The notes below the pieces were generated by a model. That model saw only the letters and a program-made list of their open reading frames with translations, did not search any database and was not told where the DNA came from. A stretch of 64,000 nt of DNA. It comes from Trametopsis cervina (lineage: Eukaryota; Basidiomycota; Agaricomycetes; Polyporales; Irpicaceae). The stretch is taken from positions 728,589 to 792,588 of the forward strand of contig MU278356.1 of assembly GCA_022385755.1 (NCBI GenBank), in the 5' to 3' direction. This document shows positions 13,001 through 23,525 of the stretch, in pieces (position 1 is the first letter of the stretch; each line of letters begins with the position of its first letter). Position numbers and translations under genes: made by a program.

Positions 13001-14071
13001 TAGCGCGCCCTTTGCCTTTGTCAACCTTCGATGTAGTCTTTTCCTCTGCATCTGCATCGAAGTGTACTTCGGGAGACTTAGGAGGCTCCGGGTTTAGTGG
13101 CGTACTATTCAAGCGGAATTCCTTCAAACGAGCAGTGATACGCTCAGACACGGTAGCTTGTCTTGTTGGCGGAGCACGAGGCGTCGAGCGCTTGTCTTGA
13201 GGCTTAAGACTGGGCGAAGTGTATGTGTCACCTGGGGGTTGAGAGATTGGCGCAAAACGAACGCTGTTGGATGATGAGCTGGTGCAATAGATATACGATG
13301 CACGGATGTCTCACTCGTCTTCCAACTCGTCCGCCTTGTGTGTCTTGGTCACGTAAATATTCTTCAGCCCGGCAATCTGCAACAAAAGTAAATACCTCAG
13401 TGTTATTTGCCAGAACACAGTCGACATACGTCATTCTGCGCAAGCTCGTACGCCCTCAAGTAGCCCTCGACCAGGTTGGCTTTCGTCGAAGATAGTCTCT
13501 CCTATTGCACAGAATTCTTGTTAGCGCAACTCAGCGATTCATGGGTGATGCACTGACTTTGTACCCAGCTGCCCATTGTGCAAATGGATCTGCGATCTTA
13601 GTCTGGAGGTCCTTGGCAGCTTCTCCATGCAATTGCCCTTCCGCACTTGATTCTTGTCTCAATCCATTGAATGCCAAATGTAAAGATGCGCCGTTCTCTG
13701 CGTCGAATGCCTTGCCTACGTGATGTTAATGCTATTGACGACCGAAAGCATAGCGATTCACGTACTTATAGGGGCAGCAGCAGTTAAGGCAGCTGCCAGG
13801 GCGGTCTCTGCAGCAGCCCTCCTCTATAGCCAACAGAAGTCAGACCACGACACCCCGTCAATCAATGAGTATACCTTTATGAAAGCGATGATATCGTCAT
13901 TCTCGGCCACTCCCTAGACATGGTGCAGTGCGAGCGTGAGGCTTGACTGCGTAGAAGTACAACACGCATGCGTACCTTCTCCAGCTGAGCAAATAGCACT
14001 TCAAGCCCAGTTCGATAGTCCTGTGTCCAGAACGAGTTCTGAAATGTCAGAGGCAGCGTGATTACTGCCAT
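10042..14071 (-). CDS. F-BAR / DEP / RhoGAP protein, Rgd2 type
   Basis: This protein should bind curved plasma membrane at sites of polarity or cytokinesis and act on Rho-family GTPases. The N-terminus 'LPLTFQNSFWTQDYRTGLEV' is the F-BAR (FCH) opening used by yeast Rgd2 relatives. The first F-BAR half runs to about 13230 and a Pro/Ser-rich acidic insert follows (about 13150-12900). A DEP domain comes next ('FTGEEFTDWLKNNVDVLAG', about 12800-12590), then the second F-BAR half with coiled coil (about 12520-12100). A RhoGAP-like domain spans about 12000-11080. A long polyproline tail with many PPPPP runs (10042-11040) could bind SH3 or profilin. Interleaved F-BAR/DEP followed by RhoGAP is the Rgd2 layout. 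The usual 'GIFR' arginine-finger motif is not visible; the aligned position reads 'TWIYEVPLVAVHHLRETLN'. Roughly 1,100 residues and many small introns. Confidence 0.82.
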
Positions 14072-14458
14072 GGTGTATCAGTCTTCAAGGCGACTCTTCG
14101 CAGGGTCTGACTGCTGGTGGCGACGTTCCGCAGCCGTCTCTGAGCAGAGCTACGGGAATGTTGATATAGGGATACCGCGTTTGCCAGAGCTGGTGCTCTG
14201 TCGAGGTGCTCGACGGGGTTAAAGATGGAGGAACTGGAAGAAGGCTGTGTGTGCCTTCCTAGCGGGCGGTGCCCGTATGTTTGACAGGCGCTCGAGTAAC
14301 TGAAGTGAAACAAGTGCCTAAGCCGTGCCTCACCGTACCCACACCGCCCGAATGCCATTGGGCGAGGAATCTTTTGGATGGAACGTAGTGAATCGCAACA
14401 CGAAAACAATTAGATGTGTGTATATACTACAGCGGTATTAGCCTCTATGCATGAATAG
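14072..14458. other. Intergenic: Rgd2-type gene promoter and mL44 3' flank
   Basis: This 387-nt gap lies between two minus-strand genes. It should carry the promoter of the F-BAR RhoGAP gene. No TATA box or other feature stands out. Confidence 0.4.
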
Positions 14459-15813
14459 TTAGTCTTCCTCTTCCCCCAAGTATTGCTGCGGCCTGGGAAT
14501 GCCAGACTTCGTGGCACTACCGAATCGAATCTCCGTATCTGCCATCTCAGCTGGCGTGTATTCCGGTGTCGACCCTTGCGCATCAAACACATTACCGAAC
14601 GCATCTGGGAAGGTCGATGTTGGCAATTGTACCAGACTTGGTGGTTGTTTTGTAAGATACAGTCTGTGTAAAGCATCTTCCGCCGCCTGTGCAAGCCGAA
14701 ATTAATATATGATAGGTACAAAATCGATGTCACTTACTCTGTATTCGGCCATTTTTAGCGAGCTACCGAAACCCTCCCCTAGCTGGTCGGCACCGGAAAA
14801 TATGCCCACCACGTACATGGGCGATACAGACAGACGACCAGTTTCTTTCAATAGTCTTTGATCGCGGTCATTCTAAAGGTCTGGACGCGTGATGGCATGT
14901 AACTCACCTTGAAACCGGTCTATCACGCCCAAACTTTTCCACCGTTACCTTCAGCGCCACCTTTGGGTCACGGAACTTTATCATGTTGCGGAAGTCTACT
15001 TCACGACTGAGAAAAAATTTCTGAAAGAATCGACGCGCCGCGTGCAGGGAGTTATGCTGGTATACCAATCCTGTTAATGCTCTCGGAACGGAGGACAACG
15101 CATCAGAATGCAGCAGTGCCGGATGAGTGGGAGTATTTGGCTGGAAGAGGCGCGAAAGTCAGTAAAATCCAATGACTACACCATATCGAGGTCATGACGG
15201 TATGGGTTGAAGAGCAAATGCAAAACAGATGTCTACCGTTTTAGCAGGGTAATTTGAAAGAAATATGACACATCACAGTAGATTTGGAAGTACTCACTAT
15301 TCGATTCCATCTAAGCAGCGGAGAAGCACCCATTTCTTGAGCTATGGATGCACAGCTAGTAGTACCAACATATGCGCTCACGGCGGCCTTCAGAACGCGT
15401 GTCGGGAGATGAGGGTACGTAGAATTAATGTACTCTGTAGTGAACAGACCAAGGAGCGAGTTGCCAAGAGCAGCTAAGTTTCCATTCGTCGCAGGTGCTG
15501 GCTCCTTCGGACGGTGCTTCGCGTGCAGTGGTAGAAACGAAGGATGTGTGCACGCTTGCTGGACAGCATCGGCAGGAGACGGCAGGGATTTTCCAAGTCC
15601 TATTCGATGCGCAAATGCGGAGAGGGCAGACACGCTAGGTGGTTGGCTTGCAGCCCATCCATCTGTATCGAAGAAGTGCGGCGTGTGAGCAGTTTGGGAT
15701 GACGAAGGCTTTGGAATGACGGCCTCTTTTGGTGGGAAGGCTTTCAACTGCGAGGGAGTGATTGTTGGGAGTCTGCTCGCCGTCAGCGCAAGTCTTTTTG
15801 TTGCATGAGACAT
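14459..15813 (-). CDS. MRPL3: Mitochondrial large-subunit ribosomal protein mL44 (RNase III-like)
   Basis: This is the fungal Mrpl3/mL44 protein of the mitochondrial large ribosomal subunit, which has an RNase III fold without the nuclease residues and a C-terminal dsRNA-binding-like part. The first exon begins at 15813 with a Ser/Thr/Lys-rich leader fitting a mitochondrial presequence. It continues through the RNase III-like region ('QACTHPSF', 'ALGNSLLGLFTTEYI', 'LKAAVSAYVGTTSCASIAQEMG'). Later exons give 'REVDFRNMIKFRDPKVALKV' and a dsRBD-like end ('GSSLKMAEYRAAEDALHRLY'). The frame closes at an acidic tail, with the stop at 14459. The opening 'THPSF' is the family signature corresponding to the RNase III 'NERLEFLGD' region, which here is reduced. 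It diverges from histone H2A across 293 nt. Confidence 0.87.
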
Positions 15814-16106
15814 TGGCCGTCGTTGTTGTCGCCCTCGTCCAGCAGTGCCAACCTTCGGAGCAGTCGCGACTAGACGCCGCTAAAATCCGTCTATTGGAGT
15901 TCCGGGGTCATTACACCCCCGGTCACTTATTGCTAAGGCGCTTATATCACGTGGCAATCAAAGACGCGTTGCGTCACGTGCGCATGTGTTTATGGTCGGA
16001 GTTTCAATGGGACACATGCTTTAAAAGGCTGAGGGCGCGTACACTGACGGTATCTGCTTCTCTTCCTCGAACCTATCACTCATCTCATAACCATTTAACA
16101 GTCGAA
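15814..16106. promoter_or_regulatory. Divergent promoter between mL44 and histone H2A
   Basis: This 293-nt shared upstream region has two CACGTG E-boxes 27 nt apart (15948-15953 and 15975-15980). A TTTAAAAG TATA-like element lies at 16020-16027, about 80 nt before the H2A ATG. Motif calls come directly from the sequence; function is inferred. Confidence 0.45.
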
Positions 16107-16743
<637 letters not shown>

Positions 16744-17210
16744 GTACTACTATTTCTATTTCTGTTTGTTGTGTATCATTATCGGTTTTCATCCATTCGC
16801 TAGTCTACATGGTCGCATTGTAATAGTACCATATGACATACCTCGGACGTCGTTCAATCATATCCATTGTTGTCCAATAACACATCGCGTCGCTCGTTTG
16901 AACGCTGCATTGTCTGGTCGAGCGATAACGCGTTACGCGACTACGCGACGCGTCTCTTCATGGTGGCGCCCACGTGATCCACGTGTTGGACCGTCGAGGC
17001 GATGGCTCATTGCTCTGGCTAAGGCGACTGCGTGCGCTGCGTTACTCGGACACGCGGACAACGGCAGCTTGTAATATAGGACTATCAACACGCTTTCCTG
17101 CCGCTTCTGTCCTTGCTTTCTCTCTCCACGGTTCCAACGTGCTTGCCTTGCTTTGCATGCATCTGGATTCGACGCGCCACAGTAGAAAAGTCGATACCTA
17201 AGCAACAAAT
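16744..17210 (+). promoter_or_regulatory. H2A 3' flank and promoter of the M50B-like gene, with two ACGCGT boxes
   Basis: The distal half holds a CG-dense patch (16921-16955) with two perfect ACGCGT sequences at 16928-16933 and 16948-16953 and additional ACGCG cores between them. ACGCGT is the MluI cell-cycle box bound by MBF in ascomycete yeasts. The patch is about 260-280 nt upstream of the next ATG. Cell-cycle control is an inference. Confidence 0.4.
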
Positions 17211-18493
17211 ATGTCCGCACCTCCACCATACATCCCTCGTCCGCCCATCGCTCCTCCTATGCCGGCCATACCCCCTCTCCAACCGACTCACGACCAAGTG
17301 AGTGGCCCACATATAGATGTGGCTGCTTTACTGACTACTGCATGCTTTGTGAACGATTAGGTTCCGACTCTTTACGTTGTGAGCATCGTGTTTTATCAAC
17401 CTAGCCGTTTTGATCTGAACCTTTGATTCTCAGCTTGTTGTATTTGCTGTTGTCATTTTTGCTTTTTGGAGCATACCCGGGGCCCGAGTCATTATCAACC
17501 CATTGAAGCTCTTCACCATCGGATGGCATGAGTTCTGTCATATAACGGCGGTACGTCCAACAAGTCCACCGGTTGCGCAGCAAAGTGTATTGACATCCCC
17601 GAAGGCTATCCTGACAGGAGGAAGCGTAGTCAGAGTATGCATAGACCCCGACCTGGGTGGGGCAACGAATGTGGAAGGCGGGGTACCTATCATCATCCTC
17701 TCGGCAGGATACATCGGCTCGACGTTATTCGGCGGAGTGCTGATAATGGCGGGATTCGATACGCTGGTGGCCAAAATAATGAGCTTTGTTATTGGGATCG
17801 GACTACTATGTCCATTGGTGCTTGTACGGGACAAACTGTGCGTGTTCGACCCGTGTCTGTCTATGCGTTCGCCTAACGTGCTCCTCATTAGGACGATATT
17901 ATTGACCTTGTGTTATGAGGGCCTTCTGGTAGGGTTCTGGTTTATTGACCACGGGTGAGTGGCCTGTACTTCAACTATTCCTGGCAAACTCACATCGAGC
18001 CATCCGCAGACAAGCGTTGCGGTGGTATTGCCTTTTCTTGGGAGTAATGAAGTACGTGCGCAGTCCATTCACTTGGCATGTCATTCTGACGCCGCCTGTT
18101 ACAGCGCGTTGTATGTCGTCTGTATGTGATCGGTATTTCCCCATCGTGTGATGAAAACTCACGTTTATACAGGGGACATGGCGGACGACAAATACTTCCG
18201 TAAAGCAAACGACTCAGATGCAACACAGTTTTGGGTTCTCTATCCCAAGATCGGCGCACACAGTGGGTCACTTCTGCTACCGCTTCCTAACGTTCTGTAT
18301 TGATATATTTATAGTATGGGCGTTGATTTGGCTCTTCTTTGAATTGGGCGTGATTACGGGCTTCGTGCTGGTCGGCATTGTGTGCTTCAAGTATGACAAG
18401 GATCAGATGTATGCGCAAGCCGGTGAGTTTCACAGCATATGCTCCTTATTGGCCAACCTGAACACCTACGCAGCCGAATTCCTGCCCACATAA
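17211..18493 (+). CDS. Peptidase M50B-like integral membrane protein
   Basis: This is a small polytopic membrane protein of about 270 residues in eight or so exons. After a proline-rich N-terminus ('MSAPPPYIPRPPIAPP') comes a hydrophobic segment. The zinc-protease motif 'GWHEFCHITA' (HExxH) follows, then 'LTGGSVVRVCIDPDLGG' and at least four more membrane helices ('PIIILSAGYIGSTLFGGVLI', 'IMSFVIGIGLLCPLVLV', 'WALIWLFFELGVITGFVLVG'). This matches the M50B-like family found across fungi and plants, which resembles site-2 proteases but has no settled substrate. The motif residues suggest it could be an active metalloprotease; the role is unknown. Exons join in frame and the stop is at 18493. Confidence 0.8.
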
Positions 18494-18873
18494 CCACCGT
18501 TGGCGAACCCCCCGGCCACCCCGTATAATGAATGACACGACGACGAACGGTGCATATTACTAGAACACGACACGCTTGTAGCATGTCTCGCCAGAGACAC
18601 CGCAACAAGAACGGAAGCCGGCCCAGTGCCGGAATGATTACACGCTGGAAACATCATGGACAATGAACAGTGCTCGGTACCCTCTGCTGGCATGTTACAA
18701 CAACCTTCACTTTACGCACTTACAGGCCGAACTGTATTTTACCATTGCATTGACGATATTAGATCGTCTTCTACCTACATTATACATTATGTGCCACAGT
18801 TCACCCGACCTTTGCCATGTACATCAGGATGTAAGCGGCTTTCATTGACACGCTCTTCCTCTCCCAGGAACGC
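18494..18873. other. Convergent 3' intergenic region
   Basis: This region lies between the stops of the plus-strand M50B-like gene and the minus-strand carboxypeptidase gene. It should hold both 3' UTRs. Short reading frames here show no recognisable content. Confidence 0.4.
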
Positions 18874-21286
18874 TTAGAGTGCCGTAGACTCATCAGCGTT
18901 AAGGATAAGAGTAGTGAAGAAACGGATGATCTCCAGGTACGAGTCCAGGGGTAAAGCTGCAAACCCAGAATGAGCCACTGGCTTGCATATATCGAGATAA
19001 AGAACATCTACCTTCGTTGACAGTATGTCCGCGCATCGAGGCCCAGCCGTTCGTAGCGAAAGTGTTTCCCCATCGGAAGATATGCTTCGTCAAATTCCAA
19101 TAATGCCGGGTATCTGTGTACAAAACCAATCAGCCTCGTCCTCGTTGATATCCCACATTCATACGAAGCACAACTGACCGGTGTTGCCGGACATAATCCC
19201 AGGGCTCACTACAACGTTGCCATCTCCGCTGATCTTCCTGACCGCGTTGTGCGTCGCCTTGATCGTGCCCGCGAGGAGCACGAAGGGCGCTGCGTCCTTG
19301 CTGGTCGGCGTGATGGGGGCGGGGTCGAGCGCGAGGCCCCAGGCGTCCGAGAGCGTGACGGTGCCGTAAGCGGGTGCGTTGGCAGGGCTGACCTGTTTCC
19401 CGAAGGCTGTGAAGGAGAGATTAAATTGCGAGGCGAGGGCCTCTAATGTCTTGGTGTCGTGTTCCCATGTAGCACGGACGGAGCTGGAGATAGAATCAAT
19501 CAACATGGCGAGGAAGAAGACACAAGGGCTATGAAGAACACGAACCTGTCCGTTGCAATCCTGTGGTTGAGCACCGCAAACGCAGATTCAGGCAGTGCAT
19601 TGGTCTTCACACCGCCCTGCACGATGTCAATAGCAAGGGTCGTGCCGACCAGTGCCTTGAACTGCTTGTTCTGCAGCAGAGCCTTCTCCGCTTCGCGCAG
19701 CGCCTTATCAGACTTTTCAGCCTTATGGAGAGCTTTGCGCAGCGACTTGGGTATATCCTTCGCATACGCAGCAAGGCATTGAGACTTCTGATACATGGGC
19801 GTTCCTCTGCCGAGCTTGGGCACCGCGGGTTTCGCCTCGAGCTGGACAATCATAGCTGAAAGAATTCCTATGGTCTGGATTTGACGTGTTCTCAGCCGAG
19901 AAGCGAGTAAGCTGGACAGGGCGACGTACGGTATGGTCAGGCGGGATGCTGGAATGACCTCCGGGGGATGCGACAGCAAGTCGGACGTCGCTGTAGCCCT
20001 TCTCAGCCGTACCAACAGTGGCGAATGCTTGACCGTATTCAGTCATGTATTCACCTGTCATAACACTTGTCAGTCCCCCTTGCTCTTGCTGAATATGCTA
20101 TGACGAGAGCTGCGTACCTCCCTCGTCTATGAGGAAAGCGAAGGCATCCTTGCCGTAGGTCTGCTCTAAATATTTGGCGATTTCACCTGCACCCTGAGCT
20201 CATGGATCAGTAGGAACGCCACAGCAGTAGGAACTACACGAATACTCACTCTGTAGCCGCTAACTTCCTCATCGAAGCCGAAGGCAAGGACCACCTTGCG
20301 TGCGGGTTTGAAGCCAGATTGTATGAGGGTTTCAATCGTTACACTAGTTGGCGTCTGCTTAGCATCGATATATGAGTTAAATTGACATATGACATACAGA
20401 ATGCTGATAAGCCCGCTCTTGTCATCGACACTACCGCGTCCATGAATTCGTTCACCTGTTCGTGGTGAGTTGCGCGTTACTTCAAGACCTACAAGCAGCT
20501 TACCATCGAAATCACCAGAGAATGGCTCATGAGTCCACTCTCCTACAGTCTCTGGATTCACGGGTACAACATCTGCAGGAATAATAGCGTGTAAGTACAA
20601 CTATTGTTTCCAATATTAGGTTGTAACATACCCTGATGCGCGGCTAAGAGGACAGGCTTCAACGACGGGTCCGAACCAACCCACTCGTAAACCAACCCCC
20701 ATGTGTTCACTTTCGTGAGTTTCAGCGTAGCATGGCTTTATTTAGTGTTATTAACTCGCTCTATTCCCATAATGCAGCAAACCACTTACACCTCGGGGAA
20801 GGCTGAGAGCAGATAATCATGGAAAGGTCCGAACGCATCCCAGCGCGGGTCAACGCCCACGGGATCCATCTGGTCGAAGCTCTCCGTTCTGGACGCATAA
20901 TATTCAAGAATCAGCAGCATAAGAATACAGAAATACGTGTGGACGTACGGTACTTGCACAGCGCCGCTCAGCCACTGGACAGCGCGGTCCTGGAACGCCT
21001 TCGTCTCGTAGGTTTCACCAAGGGACTCCCAAAGATCGGCATGTTTGGAGGGTGTTAGCGGGGATTGCTGAGGGCACAAGCTCTTCTTGATATCCTCGTC
21101 GAACTCTCCGTGCCCGTCCTCAGTCCAGGTGCGCGACCAGCCATAATAATAGCACGCAGAGGCTAGAAGCAGCAACGGCACCAGATGCAACCTCTTCACA
21201 ACTGTCCCTCGGCGGCCTTTGGCGGGAGGTGCGGCGGTGGGCAACAGTCCCCCTTTCTCTGAAATGTGAGTAGACATGGCCGTCAA
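18874..21286 (-). CDS. CPS1: Vacuolar carboxypeptidase S-type M20 metallopeptidase
   Basis: This is a zinc exopeptidase of the M20 family, homologous to yeast Cps1, which is delivered to the vacuole as a type II membrane precursor to recycle peptides. The N-terminus has one hydrophobic anchor ('LHLVPLLLLASACYYYGW', residues about 33-50) following a basic patch, as in Cps1. Catalytic blocks appear in order across many exons: the metal-binding His in 'PVLLAAHQDVVPV', the bridging Asp in 'IHGRGSVDDKSG', the catalytic Glu in 'VVLAFGFDEEVSG' and the dimerisation-domain entry 'VASPGGHSSIPPDHT'. The C-terminal metal site lies around 'NTDTRHYWNL'. Roughly 600 residues and about ten introns. The start is at 21286; an in-frame ATG three codons on is also possible. 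Confidence 0.9.
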
Positions 21287-21599
21287 TGAGACAGTTCAGG
21301 TTGTGGACGACAATCACGACGACATTTGGAGCTGCACTCAGGGAATACGTTCTCACGGGAGCTCGAGTATCGGCCGATGACCACATGCTACACAATGCCC
21401 GACATTGGTCGGAGCGGGACAACATCACTGTACGATACTGACGAGCGGCGTCCGTCTTACTGTGTTTCATGGACAGAGTATATGCCACACTGACACGGCG
21501 CGCGCAACTTGACTGCTAACAATGTTCAAGCAAGAGAGACCGACGCGTACATAGCATAGAACGGAACAGTCTCAGCAACGAACACAGATAAGATAGATT
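21287..21599. other. Intergenic: CPS1 promoter and COX23 3' flank
   Basis: This 313-nt gap separates two minus-strand genes and should carry the CPS1 promoter. No TATA-like or other strong motif was noticed. Confidence 0.4.
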
Positions 21600-22038
21600 T
21601 CACGAGCCGACAGATCGTCCGGCCCTCCTATCAGCTTTCCGTTGCTCTATCTTGTACCACAGACGAGAGATATGCTAAGTATTCAACCGACATAAGGGAC
21701 TGGCACGCACCCACGACTTCTTGCAATCCCTGTACGCCTGGAAGAAGTCCGTGCACTTGTCTCTGTCGTAGTCGAAGCGGTTCAGACACGCATACGAGGC
21801 CTTTGCTGCTTCCTCGCATGGACTGGAAACGGAGCACGTCAGCCACTCGCGGGAGATGAGAACGGTGTGTGAACATACTCGACGAACTTGCTCTTCGGCC
21901 GGTCCTGGAGTTGGGATTCCGGCAACGGTCAAGTGCATGAACTCGCTAGAAACACAGCGAGCTCACCTTGAACTTGTCCATGTACGGCGTCGGTGTCACA
22001 TTGTCCAGTGGGTTGGGCAGCTTACCGTCCGACGACAT
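21600..22038 (-). CDS. COX23: Mitochondrial cytochrome c oxidase assembly factor COX23 (CHCH domain)
   Basis: This small twin-CX9C protein of the mitochondrial intermembrane space is needed for cytochrome oxidase assembly. I read four exons giving 86 residues: start at 22038 ('MSSDGKLPNPLDNVTPTPYM'), then 'DRPKSKFVD', then the CHCH core. The core holds 'CEEAAKASYAC' and 'CTDFFQAYRDC', each with exactly nine residues between cysteines. The last exon gives 'IEQRKADRRAGRSVGS' and the stop at 21600. The last junction was chosen because it restores the family's 'KKSWIEQR' block; the simple reading frame would otherwise run into the intron. Its size and spacing fit Cox23 better than Cox17 or Cox19. 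It lies upstream of, and in tandem with, CPS1, and next to FIS1. Confidence 0.9.
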
Positions 22039-22453
22039 GTCGTGGTGGAATAGAACAAGCTTTACAGCAGCATGTGGCGCCCAATGACGCAGATCTGTGA
22101 ACGCTGTTCTGTCTCGCGGGAAGACTACAATATGCAGATCGGTCTAGTCTGTATGTGTGGTTCTGAAGGCTCTCTCTTTCTCTTCAACCCGAGAACACTT
22201 ACGATGAGTTGTAGACAAGACTGGTCTCAGCGCAATCACACGTATTCTATGAGAGGTCATCCGATTCCACTTTACGAACGTCTGCGTCCGCAAAATACAT
22301 TATAAGCAAAGCGAATTAAGTGTTCCATAATGTACATAATTGCATCGTGCGTCGCATTCATCAGGTTTGTTGGCGGTGGCAGGAGAGCGGACACGGAAGT
22401 GGTGGGCGAGAGCATGCGAAAAGAACGTATCAGACGAACGTTACGAGACGAGC
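22039..22453. other. Intergenic: COX23 promoter and FIS1 3' flank
   Basis: This 415-nt gap between two minus-strand genes should hold the COX23 promoter. Short plus-strand reading frames cross it and continue antisense into FIS1; they look spurious. Confidence 0.4.
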
Positions 22454-23188
22454 TTATTTGCGGGTTGCTCGCCGTATGAGAGCCGTGGCGACGAGCGCGC
22501 TCACAGCTGCGACTCCGCCCACCATCGCCATCCCGATGTACCCATCTTCATCGCGAAACCATACCGTAGAGTCAGCGAATGTAACAGGACAGATGGGGAG
22601 AGGGGGAACGTACCGCGCGTGACTTTCTTCTCGATCAGACCGGAGAGGCTTTGGGCTTGGAGGTTTGAGGGTTCTTTGTCTAGGAGCAGAGCTGGAAGAC
22701 ATAACATGACTGATGTGAATAACGTGACGGCTGCGCGCACGGGGGGAGAGGACGTACAGTTAAACTTGTTGGCCTCTTCATAGTTCCCCATCTTGTAATG
22801 TCCCAACGCAAGGTAATACAAGCACTCTCTTCGTCTCGCAGGCTCCGCACGATATATCTCTACACACCACATACCTCAGTCAATCTCTGCTTTCAAGGAT
22901 AGAGTAATCAAATGAATGCGCACCTTGCAACAACCGGACACCCTCGCTCTGGTGCTCCCGCATCGGACTCTTCACCAGGCCCCATGCATAGTTGAATTTC
23001 GTTTGGATCGTGATATGCGCTTGGGCTTGTTCCCTTTGATACTGTGTGCGTAACACCTAGAGTCATAAACGACACATCAGAAGCTCGCTTGGACAAAGGC
23101 GTATAGAGCTCGTTCGGGTTCGTACCTCGAGTTCGTCGTACGCTAGCGATACTTCGGCGTCCGCGGCGTAAGGGAGTTCGGTAGGCAT
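22454..23188 (-). CDS. FIS1: Mitochondrial fission protein Fis1
   Basis: This tail-anchored outer-membrane adaptor of mitochondria (and peroxisomes) helps recruit the dynamin-related fission GTPase. The start is at 23188 ('[20 protein letters not shown]'). The tetratricopeptide-like bundle follows ('[14 protein letters not shown]', '[20 protein letters not shown]', '[20 protein letters not shown]', '[20 protein letters not shown]'). The protein ends with a single C-terminal helix ('[20 protein letters not shown]') and a short basic tail ('LIRRATRK'), the standard signal for the outer membrane. About 155 residues, the usual size, in five exons. It diverges from the U2AF gene across 337 nt. Confidence 0.95.
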
Positions 23189-23525
23189 ATTTGTCTGTGG
23201 CTTATAAGACGATACGGTGTGTGGTGGTAGAGACGAGGCGGGAGACGAAGGTGTCTATGCAAAGCCTGCACAGTACTTCAGAGCAGGTCCGAAATCCAAA
23301 GCCCCGCCGCAGTCCAGGAGCGCGCTTACATCCCTCATCAACGGACATTTCCTTTTAATTTACCCGACAGCATACAAATCAAATCCTTACCCAATACCGT
23401 GGCTAACTTAAGCTAATTAACATATTAGCCTACACACTCCCACCCGCTCTCTCCAAAACCACCACGTCCCATTGCCCTCGCTCACCCACCCTCCCCGGGA
23501 TTTACACAAACCCTCAAAACAAAAG
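23189..23525. promoter_or_regulatory. Divergent promoter between FIS1 and U2AF large subunit
   Basis: This 337-nt head-to-head gap has AT-rich stretches around 23350-23425 and a C/T-rich run (23440-23515) directly before the U2AF start, as is common in fungal promoters. No canonical TATA box in a convincing position. Confidence 0.4.
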
